Assembly: GCA_002368175.1 (NCBI GenBank)
Contig: AP018172.1
Span: 248,001-312,000 of the forward strand
Reading direction: 5' to 3'
DNA length: 64,000 nt
Source: Calothrix sp. NIES-2098
Lineage (GTDB): Bacteria; Cyanobacteriota; Cyanobacteriia; Cyanobacteriales; Nostocaceae
Shown here: positions 32,645 to 42,164 of the stretch, in pieces
Position numbering within the stretch: position 1 is the first letter of the stretch
Layout: each line of letters begins with the position of its first letter
Program-made: the position numbers and the translations under genes
Notes under the pieces: generated by a model
What the model was told of the DNA's origin: nothing
What the model saw: only the letters and a program-made list of their open reading frames with translations
Databases searched by the model: none

Positions 32645-34978
32645 ATGGAGCAAGGAATCCGATTACTTATACAGTTAGTCATAGAGTTTGCACCCGTTAT
32701 TGTATCTTTCATCCAAAAGCGGATGGAGACCAGTGTAAATGCTACTAATTACGAAATTCCCCTGACAATTTCTGAATCAGATCCATCCTTAAATATAGTC
32801 GCGTCAAATTTTAACTATGAAGTAGGATTGGCGCAAGGAAAACGTCTGCAACATCAATTAGCTGTTTATCAACATCAAACTTTATTAGAAATAACTCAAA
32901 AAGAGCGAGAAACTGCACTTAAGTTACCAGAAGTTCACAAAATTCTAGAAAGCTGGCCTTTAAGGTTATATCCTTCTCAGATTTTAGAATCTTACAGTAA
33001 TTATGGACGTGTCCCGTTAAAAATTTTTATTGCTCCTCCACAACTGGAATATGACAGATTTGCTAAAAAAAATGAAGTAATTCCAGAAGTTGAGTTAATG
33101 TTAGCTGAAGGTTTAAGAGACTTTATTACCAAGCATTACTCGCTCCACAATTCAGTTAGACCAACAGAATTTTTAGCAGGTGCATGGGATAGTAAACGTT
33201 TTCATAGTGAGTCCAGTATTAAGGCTCTGTTTAGTATGTTGAAAACAGAGCCTATTTTAATATTAGAATCAGAGCATGATGGAGATTATCTGAATTGTCG
33301 GATTGCTTATTGGGGATTAGGACAAGGCAATTATTACTATAAAACTATTTCAAGATTGCCTTATAAGCAAATTTTAGAAGATTCTGCGAAAAGCCGAGCT
33401 TTAGAATGGCAGAAAATTAGAGATGAATTGTTATTGCTTGGAGAAGATTTAGAGGAAATCAATAATATTGGTAGAGATAACGTCAGAAATTTAGCAATTT
33501 TAGAAAAAGCAGAAAAATGGCAAAAACAAGGTATTGATATTAATAAATTATCGCTGGAATATGAAATCAATCATCAGGATTTTGAAAGACTTTGCCAAGT
33601 ATTAATCAAATGTCATTGTTTGATTGCTAGCTGGGTGGCGGATATTTATCATCTAATTCATCACGATGTACCTCCCCTACTACCAGGATTACTGATGAAT
33701 TTGGTTGACGATACTTTGGATTTACAATCGGTAGCAACAATAGCTACAGGCTATCAACAAGTTTACCAAGCACTAGAGCAGGAGCGACGTTACTGGATTC
33801 CAGAGTTAGCTTTGCAATTAGCTGTAAGTTTATCTTACTTAAGCGATCGCTCTTGGGCAAAGGAACAGGTTGAGTATTCGATCGAGACATGGTTGCAACT
33901 GCGCCAAGTTTCACTACCAGAGGGAAAACATCCCTTAGAGGTAATGCAATCTGCACTGAGAATCGAAGATCGGGAATATTTGACCAAGTTAAAAGAATAT
34001 TTTACAGCTGTTGACGATCGCCAAAGTCTTCTGGAAGTTGAAAAGATGTTACAAGCGATCGCTAATCTCAATTCCCAACCTAGCCTAGAATCTGCAACTC
34101 TTCTTCATACCCTCACCGGACATACAGGGGATATATCATCAATTGCCATCGCTCCAGATGGAGAAATGTTAGTCAGTGGTGGTGCAGATAAAACTATCAA
34201 GGTATGGAATCTTCAGAAAGGCGAACTTATTCGCACTCTCACAGAGAATTTAGGAGAAATTTCCTCTGTAGCTGTGAGTTGTGATGGTAATTACTTGGCT
34301 GTCGGTAGCTGTCAACATCCTAAAAGTAATGTCAAAGTATGGCATTTAAAAACAGGTAAACTACTGCATACGCTTTTAGGGCATCAAAAACCTGTTAAAG
34401 TTGTAGTCATTAGCCCAGATGGCCAGCTGCTTGCTAGTGGCAGTCATAAAATCAAGATTTGGCATTTGCATAAAGGCGATCGCATTTGTACTCTTTGGCA
34501 TTCATCCGCAGTTGATGCTGCTGCTATCAGCCCTGATGGTACTATCCTTGCGAGTGGCAGTTCTGATAGTAAAATCAGGCTATGGAATCCACGTACTGGC
34601 GATCCATTACGCACGCTCATCGGTCACAGTGGTGGGATAAAATCTTTAGCTATCAGCCCTGATGGTACAATGCTCTTTAGCGGTAGTGTGGATACAACCA
34701 TCAAAATTTGGCATTTGATTACCGGGAAATTATTAGATACCTTGGCTGGACACTCCGATGAGGTAAAATCCATCGCTGTTAGTTCTGATGGAGAAATACT
34801 TTGGAGTAGTAGTGCAGATACAACTATTAAAATGTGGCGACTTTCCACAGGCGAACTGCTGTATACACTTACCGGACATTCACAAGAAGTCAATTCTATT
34901 GCTTTAAGTGCAAATGGTAAATTTCTAGCTAGTGGTAGTGCCGATCGCACAATTAAAATCTGGCAGATAACTGCGTGA
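32645..34978 (+). CDS. WD40-repeat protein with an uncharacterised N-terminal region
   Basis: 777 residues from the ATG at 32645, preceded by AGGA; a TTG six codons upstream is less likely. Residues ~1-30 are hydrophobic (GIRLLIQLVIEFAPVIVSFI). Residues ~60-300 form an unrecognised domain (PLKIFIAPPQLEYDRF, AEGLRDFITKHYSLHNSVRP, EFLAGAWDSKRF, RIAYWGLGQGNYYYKT). A helical region with short repeats follows, then seven WD40 repeats from ~482 to the end (TLTGHTGDISSIAIAPDG and others). The propeller should bind a partner; the N-terminus could be an output domain. No NACHT, TIR or protease motif is visible. It converges on a small gene 15 bases away. Confidence 0.85.
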   Translation: MEQGIRLLIQLVIEFAPVIVSFIQKRMETSVNATNYEIPLTISESDPSLNIVASNFNYEVGLAQGKRLQHQLAVYQHQTLLEITQKERETALKLPEVHKILESWPLRLYPSQILESYSNYGRVPLKIFIAPPQLEYDRFAKKNEVIPEVELMLAEGLRDFITKHYSLHNSVRPTEFLAGAWDSKRFHSESSIKALFSMLKTEPILILESEHDGDYLNCRIAYWGLGQGNYYYKTISRLPYKQILEDSAKSRALEWQKIRDELLLLGEDLEEINNIGRDNVRNLAILEKAEKWQKQGIDINKLSLEYEINHQDFERLCQVLIKCHCLIASWVADIYHLIHHDVPPLLPGLLMNLVDDTLDLQSVATIATGYQQVYQALEQERRYWIPELALQLAVSLSYLSDRSWAKEQVEYSIETWLQLRQVSLPEGKHPLEVMQSALRIEDREYLTKLKEYFTAVDDRQSLLEVEKMLQAIANLNSQPSLESATLLHTLTGHTGDISSIAIAPDGEMLVSGGADKTIKVWNLQKGELIRTLTENLGEISSVAVSCDGNYLAVGSCQHPKSNVKVWHLKTGKLLHTLLGHQKPVKVVVISPDGQLLASGSHKIKIWHLHKGDRICTLWHSSAVDAAAISPDGTILASGSSDSKIRLWNPRTGDPLRTLIGHSGGIKSLAISPDGTMLFSGSVDTTIKIWHLITGKLLDTLAGHSDEVKSIAVSSDGEILWSSSADTTIKMWRLSTGELLYTLTGHSQEVNSIALSANGKFLASGSADRTIKIWQITA

Positions 34979-34993
34979 AGCAATAAATTAATA

Positions 34994-35233
34994 TTATTGT
35001 AGATTTTCAATGCCAATAATCTCGCGATCGCCTGAAATCTCGTTGCGAGTGTGAAAAGTGAAATGTCGTTGCTGTTGTAATTGTTGCCACTCTTGTTGCA
35101 ATTCTGCATGAGGATACGTACCAGCATTGAGCATTTCTAGCATTGGCGGCCATACTACTTTAAGAATGTGTAAATCGCCAACAAAGAGTTTAAAACGACC
35201 GATGTTAGCGATCGCATAAATTCTATAACTCAT
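34994..35233 (-). CDS. Small conserved-looking hypothetical protein
   Basis: 79 residues from the ATG at 35231-35233 (MSYRIYAIANIGRFKLFVGD); a TTG lies two codons upstream. No signal peptide. The sequence has a compact mixed alpha/beta look with WPPMLEMLNAGTYPHAELQQ in the middle and a C-terminal HTRNEISGDREIIGIENL. No ribosome binding site is evident. It ends 15 bases from the convergent WD40 gene. Its residue use looks like true coding sequence, but I cannot name a family. Confidence 0.6.
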   Translation of the reverse strand: MSYRIYAIANIGRFKLFVGDLHILKVVWPPMLEMLNAGTYPHAELQQEWQQLQQQRHFTFHTRNEISGDREIIGIENLQ

Positions 35234-35350
35234 AAACAAGGCAAAATTAATAACTCTTGTTTTGGCTGAAAAATATTCATAAATATGATAATTTTTGGCT
35301 AAAAATAAAACTCAGTAGTTAATTGCAAACATCCATATCTATATTAATTT

Positions 35351-35376
35351 GTAGGGTAAGGCAATACCTACCCTAC
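35351..35376. repeat. GTAGGGTA...TACCCTAC palindrome
   Basis: An imperfect stem of GTAGGGTAAGG with CCTACCCTAC, 13 bases after the stop of the minus-strand gene at 35389. It may help end that transcript and resembles a dispersed cyanobacterial repeat. Confidence 0.5.
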
Positions 35377-35388
35377 TGCTGACGATGC

Positions 35389-37425
35389 TTACCCTTCAAG
35401 CGTTCGCGAATATACTGGTTTACCTTGAGAATCGTAGACAAACAAAGATAGTTGAGCATTATCACTAATTACTCCCAGCGCTTGCTGTAACATTTGTAGG
35501 TGTTGATTACCATCAGCAATTACATTTGATTTTGGAGGATTAGCATTAGCTGAAGTACTTTGTCGTGCTAGGTCATATTCACGAGTTAACTGCACAGTAA
35601 TTCCGCGATTATCTATAGTAAAAGTACAAATCCGCATTCCATTAGTACAAAGTTTATTGAGATCGGTGCGGGTTTGCTGCAAACTATTGACAGTTTCTAA
35701 TTTTGCTTGTGCTTGTTTCAGGGCAGCAGAGTAGGGTTCGATTAGAGGTTGAGTCAAACGATATTGAAAGCTATCTTCAGAAATTTGTTTAGCAGACTGC
35801 ACAGCTTGTTCCCATTGAAGTACAGCTGGTTGCCATTGTTGCTTTTGCTCGTAAGCCTTAGCTTGCTTGGCAGCGTTAATAGCTTGTTGGTAAGTTTTAA
35901 AAGCTAATTGTTCTTTTGTAGCGCGATCGCGTGCTGCTGCTAATTTTGGTTTATATTCTCCTAATAGAGCTTGTGCTTCTTGGTATGCTGAACTGGTACG
36001 GGGAATAATATTCAATGCATTAACCGCTACCTGCCAAGTAGCCTGCAACTTTTGTAAATCACGCAAGGATTTTATATTGGCTTCTTGCTGGCTAGCTGCA
36101 TTAGCTACAGCTTTAGAAGCATTCAGTTTTTTTAACCATTTTTCTGCCCCTAGCAATTGCTGGTTCACAGCGTTTAACTCAGCACGATAGCCAAGTAATC
36201 TTACTTGAGCCAAATTGTATAATTCGCTATTAGTACCAATAGCTTCTAATGGTGTAATCGCTTGTCGCCAAAGTTTTTGTCTAGCTTGTAATTCCTCTAG
36301 GCTGTTGCTAGGGGTTTTACCTTTACTCATCGCCAAGGATGCTGCTTGTAAAGCTTTTACCACTCGATCGATTTTTTCTGATGACCCAGATAAACTTGCT
36401 TTTAGTTCCTCGGCTTTTTGGTATTGAGGAGACCAAGAAGGAATCTGTTCTAAGTCTAAGCTAGACGCTTCTAATTGCTGTTGCACTGTTACTAATTCTT
36501 TTTCAGATTTAGCCTTGCGCATCAATTGTCTAGATTCCGTTTTTAATTGCTCGGCAGTTTGGATTGCTTTACACTCTGAGAGGACACAAGGAGTAGCCAA
36601 AAGGTAAGCTCCGCCAGCTAACACGACAATTCCGACACAAGCTGCACCAATCAACATTGCTTTGATTGGTTTTGCTGGTTTAGTAGTTAATAAATCTGGT
36701 GAGCCAGCAAAGGGATCGAACGGTTCTTCATGCTCAGTTTCATCAGATGAAGCAGCTGATTTAGAAGATGCGAAGGGTGACTCAGCTTCATCCATAAAAG
36801 AAGTAGCTGATTTAGAAGATGCGAATGGTGACTCAGCCTCATCCATGAACGAAGTAGCTGATTTAGAAGATGCGAATGGTGATTCAGCCTCATCGATTGA
36901 TACTTCTGAGAAAGGACGCGCGAATGGCGAATCAAGCTCATTGCTTGATGGAGTTGCTGGGATGCTTTGTGCAAATGCTGACTCAGCCTCGTTGCTTGAT
37001 GCTGCTGAGGTAGGGAGAGAGAAGGGAGGAAAAATTAATTTTTTACCAGAGGATTTATCGGTAGATTCTTCTAAGTCAGGCGCTTGTAAAGTCGGGTAGA
37101 GATTAATTTCATCGATTTCTACCCTCTGACTAATATAGAGGGAACGTTTGGTATAAGGACGTTTTTCACCCAATACTCTTAGAAAGCATTCTACAGTTTG
37201 CTCTCCTTGAGTTGACAGCGACCGGATTGTGTCTTCAATTACTTGAAAGACTATTTGTGTGTCAACTGTTAAACCTACTGGATGTTGAATTAGTACCATT
37301 AGTCCGTCATTATTGACGGCACACTTCACTTGGAAGACTCCGCCAGATGGAACTTCGGCCAGGAATATTTCCTGCAAAGTTTTGGTTAACAGCTGTAAGT
37401 CTTCCTGCTGAACTGCTACTGTCAT
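35389..37425 (-). CDS. Membrane-anchored hypothetical protein with tandem repeats and long helices
   Basis: 678 residues from the ATG at 37423-37425; an in-frame GTG at 37512 would add 29. Residues ~1-110 form a globular domain (MTVAVQQEDLQLLTKTLQEI, GQIVFQVIEDTIRSLSTQGEQ-like). A linker follows with three copies of a 17-residue unit (DEAESPFASSKSATSFM). One membrane span comes next (AMLIGAACVGIVVLAGGAYL), then ~350 residues of Gln/Ala/Lys-rich helix likely to be coiled coil outside the cytoplasm. The C-terminal ~70 residues form another small domain (LSLFVYDSQGKPVYSRTLEG). Function unknown; a scaffold across the membrane is plausible. Confidence 0.75.
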   Translation of the reverse strand: MTVAVQQEDLQLLTKTLQEIFLAEVPSGGVFQVKCAVNNDGLMVLIQHPVGLTVDTQIVFQVIEDTIRSLSTQGEQTVECFLRVLGEKRPYTKRSLYISQRVEIDEINLYPTLQAPDLEESTDKSSGKKLIFPPFSLPTSAASSNEAESAFAQSIPATPSSNELDSPFARPFSEVSIDEAESPFASSKSATSFMDEAESPFASSKSATSFMDEAESPFASSKSAASSDETEHEEPFDPFAGSPDLLTTKPAKPIKAMLIGAACVGIVVLAGGAYLLATPCVLSECKAIQTAEQLKTESRQLMRKAKSEKELVTVQQQLEASSLDLEQIPSWSPQYQKAEELKASLSGSSEKIDRVVKALQAASLAMSKGKTPSNSLEELQARQKLWRQAITPLEAIGTNSELYNLAQVRLLGYRAELNAVNQQLLGAEKWLKKLNASKAVANAASQQEANIKSLRDLQKLQATWQVAVNALNIIPRTSSAYQEAQALLGEYKPKLAAARDRATKEQLAFKTYQQAINAAKQAKAYEQKQQWQPAVLQWEQAVQSAKQISEDSFQYRLTQPLIEPYSAALKQAQAKLETVNSLQQTRTDLNKLCTNGMRICTFTIDNRGITVQLTREYDLARQSTSANANPPKSNVIADGNQHLQMLQQALGVISDNAQLSLFVYDSQGKPVYSRTLEG
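36758..36910 (-). repeat. Three 51-bp tandem repeats inside a coding region
   Basis: Units start at 36758, 36809 and 36860, each beginning GATTTAGAAGATGCGAA. The third is less similar at its end. The period of 51 bases keeps the reading frame and gives 17 residues per unit. Confidence 0.9.
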
Positions 37426-37512
37426 AGAGCGTTCCCGCTGTTCTTCTATATTGTTTTTCTTATCTTCGAGACTGGGAAAGGTAGGACTTTCGTTTGTTGA
37501 ATGCAGATGCAC

Positions 37513-38186
37513 AGTTTAACCAACCAGAGCCAGATAATCAGATTGACCAACTTTCTAACACAAATTCTGAGTTTTCACCAAAAATCAAAAAAGCAGAGAT
37601 TTTTCCGAACTCCCTAGTTTGCTAGTGGTAAAAATCATATTTAACAATCTCGCTGAAAGTATAAATTACAGCTACAAAATGGGAATAATAAAGTTTTTGG
37701 GTATTTCCACGGCTTTATATCTAACTGGAAATGTATAGCTTTTTCGTTGTAGTAGTGTCGCAATTATCCCCAAGTAAAGCCAATAAGATTGTGTTAATAA
37801 TAGAATTAAAATCTTTAATCTTGAATCTTTTCAGTTGCTTGAGGGCTAATCTAACGTAGCAATAATTGAGCGCGATCGCGCCTCACACTCTACACTAGGA
37901 ATTGGAGAAAAATAAATCCACATTACTTAGGGGTTATTTATGAGTATGGTGGTTTCCTGACATCCTAGAAAATTTACTGAGGAGATTAATAACGTCTTGT
38001 GGCAATGCTGGCAATTTTTGGTAAGCAATTTAATTTACCAAATTTACTGAATTCGATAAAATTGATCGTTGAAAGAATAACTGTTAATAAGTATCTAAAG
38101 CGAAATTGTCTACTGAGAGTGCGGTGAAAGATTAAAGATAATTTTCAAAAAAATTCTGTGCAAGTGTCGCTACCAGGTGCGGATCG
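37513..38186. other. Gene-free spacer
   Basis: About 670 AT-rich bases between divergent genes. An extended HIP1 palindrome (GCGCGATCGCGC) is at 37870-37881. No gene or RNA was recognised. Confidence 0.5.
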
Positions 38187-39413
38187 ATGGATTTATTGGA
38201 GTACCAAGTTAAAGAATGGTTTGGAGAAATCGGCATTCCTGTATTGCCCTCCCAAAGAATTGACCATCCTACGGATTTAAAACGATTAAAAATTCGCTAC
38301 CCAGTTGTACTAAAATCTCAAGTCCATGCAGCAGAACGGGCGAAAGCTGGTGGAGTCAGGATTGTGGAAACAACAATCGATGCGATCGCTGCTGCTCAAA
38401 CTATCTTCAATTTACCGATTTGGGGCGAGTTACCGGAAGTATTGCTGGCAGAATCAAAATACGATGCCAGACAAGAATTATATTTAGCTGTGGTTTTAGA
38501 TACCGCAGTCTGCCGACCAGTACTTTTAGGTTGCAAAGAAGCAGATATTGATTGGGAATCGGCAGGGGAGAAAATGGAGTATGTTGTTGTCGAACAAGAA
38601 TTTTCGCCATTTTATGCCCGCAGACTGGCCTTAAAACTCGGTTTAGAAGGCACGCTGATGCAATCGATTAGTCATGTAATCGAGAAGATGTACCAGCTGT
38701 TTATCCAAAAAGACTTAGATTTAGTAGAAATTAATCCCTTGGCAGTTAATGCTTCCGGGCAAGTAATGGCCCTCAATGGTAAGGTGAGAGTTAACGAACG
38801 GGCAATTGGACGTCATCCCGACATTGCCCCAATGGCAGCAAAAGTAGTCAAAACTCATCACCATAACGAGACTAACGGCCATTTGAGTAAGTGGGATGGG
38901 ATAGAAATGCACGGTAAAATCGGCATTCTCGGTAATGGTACGGGTTCTGTATTGGCAACCTTAGATTTGGTGGTGAATGCTGGTGGTAAACCTGGAGTGT
39001 GCTTAAATCTGCGTCATGCTTTTGTCACAGATACAACAGAAACTACATTCTGCGATCGCTTAGATACAAGTTTGAAAATTCTCGCAGCTGATAAAAGTAT
39101 TCAAGTCATCCTAGTCAATCTCTTAGGTAGCATTCCGCAATCTGAAGTATTTGCTGAAGTGATTAGTAAATTTTTGCAACAAGACAAAAGTGAAGTTAAA
39201 TCCCCAACGGGACGTACTAATGGCAGCAAACATCGCCGTGAAAGCAATTTGCCCCGCTTAGTTGTCCGCCTTGGCGGTTCTGATTTCAATGCAGCGAGAA
39301 AATATTTAGCCACACTGAAAACTCAAGGCGATATCCTGATCTTAGTGGAAAATTTAGATGAGGCAGTAGCAGAATCAGTTCGTCTAGCCAAGTCAACTAG
39401 TTATAAAAGGTAG
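38187..39413 (+). CDS. SucC-like (succinyl-CoA synthetase beta-type) ATP-grasp protein
   Basis: 408 residues in the order of a succinyl-CoA synthetase beta subunit: ATP-grasp (MDLLEYQVKEWFGEIGIPV, VVLKSQVHAAERAKAGGVRI), metal-site segment LVEINPLAV, then a CoA-ligase-type domain (IGILGNGTGSVLATLDLVVN). In true enzymes the nucleotide loop is AQVHAGGRGKAGGV and the second metal ligand is an Asp in LDGK. Here they are SQVHAAERAKAGG and LNGK, and the conserved GGGA loop is replaced by LNLRHA. It may have lost or changed activity. A SucD-like partner follows 315 bases later. Confidence 0.85.
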   Translation: MDLLEYQVKEWFGEIGIPVLPSQRIDHPTDLKRLKIRYPVVLKSQVHAAERAKAGGVRIVETTIDAIAAAQTIFNLPIWGELPEVLLAESKYDARQELYLAVVLDTAVCRPVLLGCKEADIDWESAGEKMEYVVVEQEFSPFYARRLALKLGLEGTLMQSISHVIEKMYQLFIQKDLDLVEINPLAVNASGQVMALNGKVRVNERAIGRHPDIAPMAAKVVKTHHHNETNGHLSKWDGIEMHGKIGILGNGTGSVLATLDLVVNAGGKPGVCLNLRHAFVTDTTETTFCDRLDTSLKILAADKSIQVILVNLLGSIPQSEVFAEVISKFLQQDKSEVKSPTGRTNGSKHRRESNLPRLVVRLGGSDFNAARKYLATLKTQGDILILVENLDEAVAESVRLAKSTSYKR

Positions 39414-39728
39414 TCAAATTTTACCCCCTGTGTAAAAAGGGCTGCAATCAGGATGTTGAAGAAGTATTTTGCTCAACAGATTAACTCTTGTATCAAACAA
39501 AGATATACAGTCTCGCCACTCATAGGGTAATTACGGGCAATAGACTATTAGTTAATGTGTTATTCAATACTTTTTTAACATCCTTTGAGAATGAGTCGAA
39601 TTTAATCAGTATTTAAAGACAATAGTTGTGAATTTTTAGTCAAAATGACATTATGTGACACCATTGTGGATGTCAATCTCCTCCCTGTAACTTCTGGTGC
39701 TGGGATATCAAATTTACCGTAATTTTTT
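39414..39728. other. Spacer between the SucC-like and SucD-like genes
   Basis: 315 AT-rich bases, large for an operon of two subunits. It could contain a second promoter. No other element was recognised. Confidence 0.5.
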
Positions 39729-40610
39729 ATGAATTTAACGCCAGACAGTAAAGTATTAATCCAAGGGTTCAGTGAATTTATCTCAGCAACTCATATTACT
39801 CAAATGAAAGCTTATGGTACTAATTTGGTTGCTGGCGTAAATCCTGGATTTGGCGGACAAAAACTCTACGATCTGCCAGTTTTCGATCTGGTTGAGGAAG
39901 TCGTCGGACAATTTGGGCCAATTGACACGACTATTATTTGTGTCAATCCTTATCAAGTATTAGATGCAGCCTTGGAAGCGATCGCCTCTAATATTCACCA
40001 GATCATCATTATCTCTGCTGGCGTACCTCCTTTAGATATGGTGCAATTACTGCGTAAAGCCGAATCAGTAGAAACTCTGGTAGTAGGCCCCAATAGTCCG
40101 GGAATCATTGTACCGGGAAAAATTCTTTTAGGTACTCACCCCAGCGAATTTTATACCCCTGGCCCCGTAGGAATTGTCAGCCGCAGCAGTACCCTCACCT
40201 ACGAAGTTGCTTGGGAATTAACTAAAGCAGGTTTAGGGCAGTCAATTAGTGTCAGTATTGGTAGCGATGCGATCGTTGGTTCCTCATTTCTGCAATGGTT
40301 ACAAATCCTCGATGAAGACGATACTACACAAGCGATCGTCTTAGTAGGTCAACCTGGTGGCGGTAGTGAAGAAGCAGCAGCGCGCTACATTGCTGAAGCA
40401 ATTGATAAACCAGTTATTGCCTACATTGCAGGTAGACAAGCGCCACCAGCAAAACATTGGCGTCAAACCGGCACTTTAGCAACAATTATCGGACGCGATC
40501 CTCACTTTGGTACAGCACAACATAAATTAGCTGCTTTCCAAGAAGCACAAGTTCCAGTCGCTGAACGTCCTTCGCAAATTCCAGATTTGGTACGAAAGGG
40601 TATTCAATAA
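39729..40610 (+). CDS. SucD-like (succinyl-CoA synthetase alpha-type) protein
   Basis: 293 residues with the alpha-subunit plan: CoA-binding Rossmann part (KVLIQGFSEFISATHITQMK, AGVNPGFGG), VVGPNSPGIIVPGKILLG and VGIVSRSSTLTYEVAWELTK. The active family has a phospho-His in a GHAGAII motif; here the region reads AKHWRQTGTLATIIGRDPHF, with no His at that place (H243 and H259 are near). The catalytic Glu of GEIGG is replaced by Gln208 (GQPGGG). The pair with the SucC-like gene suggests a heteromer, but standard succinyl-CoA synthetase chemistry is unlikely. No clear ribosome binding site was seen. Confidence 0.85.
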   Translation: MNLTPDSKVLIQGFSEFISATHITQMKAYGTNLVAGVNPGFGGQKLYDLPVFDLVEEVVGQFGPIDTTIICVNPYQVLDAALEAIASNIHQIIIISAGVPPLDMVQLLRKAESVETLVVGPNSPGIIVPGKILLGTHPSEFYTPGPVGIVSRSSTLTYEVAWELTKAGLGQSISVSIGSDAIVGSSFLQWLQILDEDDTTQAIVLVGQPGGGSEEAAARYIAEAIDKPVIAYIAGRQAPPAKHWRQTGTLATIIGRDPHFGTAQHKLAAFQEAQVPVAERPSQIPDLVRKGIQ

Positions 40611-42164
40611 CTAAATAACTCCATAATTAATCAACTTGTTATTCAAACTCAATTGAGAACTGTTAGCCTACAAGTCGGGTTTTATCCCCTGTTACAAAAT
40701 CATTTCAGGTTCGCCTAAATACTTACAAAAATAATGATGCGGAGATGGAAAGATGCAGGGGACGCGAAAAATTTTTCATCGTCAGTCATTTGGCGGACTT
40801 AATAACAGGAGTTCTACTCCAAAAGTGTTGTCAATTTTCTACGCTTGCTTATTTATCTGCCTGTGGTAAGATGCCACAACACATATCACAAGAGATATAG
40901 CAAGTTGAGCAATATTTTCTGCTTTCGTATTTGTCTTTTCTTTAATGGCAAAATGTACAAATTGTCAACCACTAGTAGATAGATATTTTTATAAGGTTAA
41001 TATCAATCATTAGCAATATTTTCCTCTGAATATTAAAAAAAAGTATGATCCTCAAGACAGTTTATTAGATAGCTAATATCAAGCTAAGTGCTAGTTAGAT
41101 AGAGTTAATAACTCAGGGTTATCCCCCTAAATATAGAACTTTATCAAATCTATATATATATACCGATCCCAAGCAGGTGATTTCATAAAAACTATATAAA
41201 TTAACTCAGCAAAAGATGGTAAAAAATCAGATACAAACGTCAAATCTCAGACATTGCATTTTATAAACTGATAAATATATTCAGCCAAATAAAGTGATAA
41301 TAGTTGCAGAGAAATAAAAATAATTTTCAGCGTTCTCAAGTTATTAGCAGTAGGAGGATAGTTACTAATCTCAAAATCTAACAATCAAAGTTTCCGCCAA
41401 TATTTGACAGCACAAATTAAGTTAAGAACAAATTAGCCATTCATTATTTATCGCTGCTAAAACTCAAGAAAGTTAAAAAGTTGATATACCTATCACAATT
41501 GTGTAAGCAACTTAAAGTTTGGATTTATTTTGCGATAAATAAGGTGTGTCTCATTTGGGAAAATCGCTTTGGCAAGGGAATTCACTTTTGCAAAAATGAC
41601 GCAGAAAGGTTTTCCGGATAATAGCCTGAATCAGCTAGGCTAAATTTTAAGTTTACAGTGGACGTACTCAATTTTTTATTTGATTTTAGCGACGAAATAG
41701 TTTCGTCATAATATTTTTCCAAATTAGGATGCACCGGAAACTAAGTTCAAAATCCACATCCATACTCTGCTAAAATCATGTATGCATCAAGCTCAACTAT
41801 TTCTAAGCTAGTTCAAAAAACTTAGCTTTTATTTGTTGTATAAGCATACAAGAAAGTAGGAAAAATAATATAAATATTAGTTCCTACTAAAATAATTGGG
41901 AATCCAATTATTGTGGAGAGGATGGCTATGATGCATTTGCTGTCATTAGATTCCTCAATATTTTGAATTCCGTCATTAGGCGAAAGTCATAATTTAATAA
42001 TTAATTAATCAATAAAATTGTAATGTGTTTGCGATCAAAAGCTTACAGGGCAAGGCTTGCAGCAAAAGATAATTACAATTTTTTCCAAGTGTTTATACAA
42101 ATAAAGCTTTAAAGCTTTAGCAACAAAGATAGGCAAGCAACCAGGGTTTAAGAGCTTTAAGAGC
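40611..42164. other. Long gene-free region upstream of the polysaccharide locus
   Basis: 1554 bases, the longest gene-free stretch here. It is AT-rich, with a TGTGG/CCACA hairpin at 40861-40877 and a TATATATATATA run at 41150-41161. No open frame with a credible start and ribosome binding site was seen. It probably holds the promoter and regulatory leader of the exopolysaccharide operon; an unrecognised small RNA cannot be excluded. Confidence 0.5.

Noticed and set aside
34624..35127. Minus-strand open frame of 167 codons
   Set aside because: Antisense to the WD40 repeats, and it overlaps the better-supported small gene at 34994.
36662..37099. Plus-strand open frame of 145 codons
   Set aside because: Antisense to the repeat-containing membrane protein; its Asp/Ser-rich repeats mirror the 51-bp repeat.
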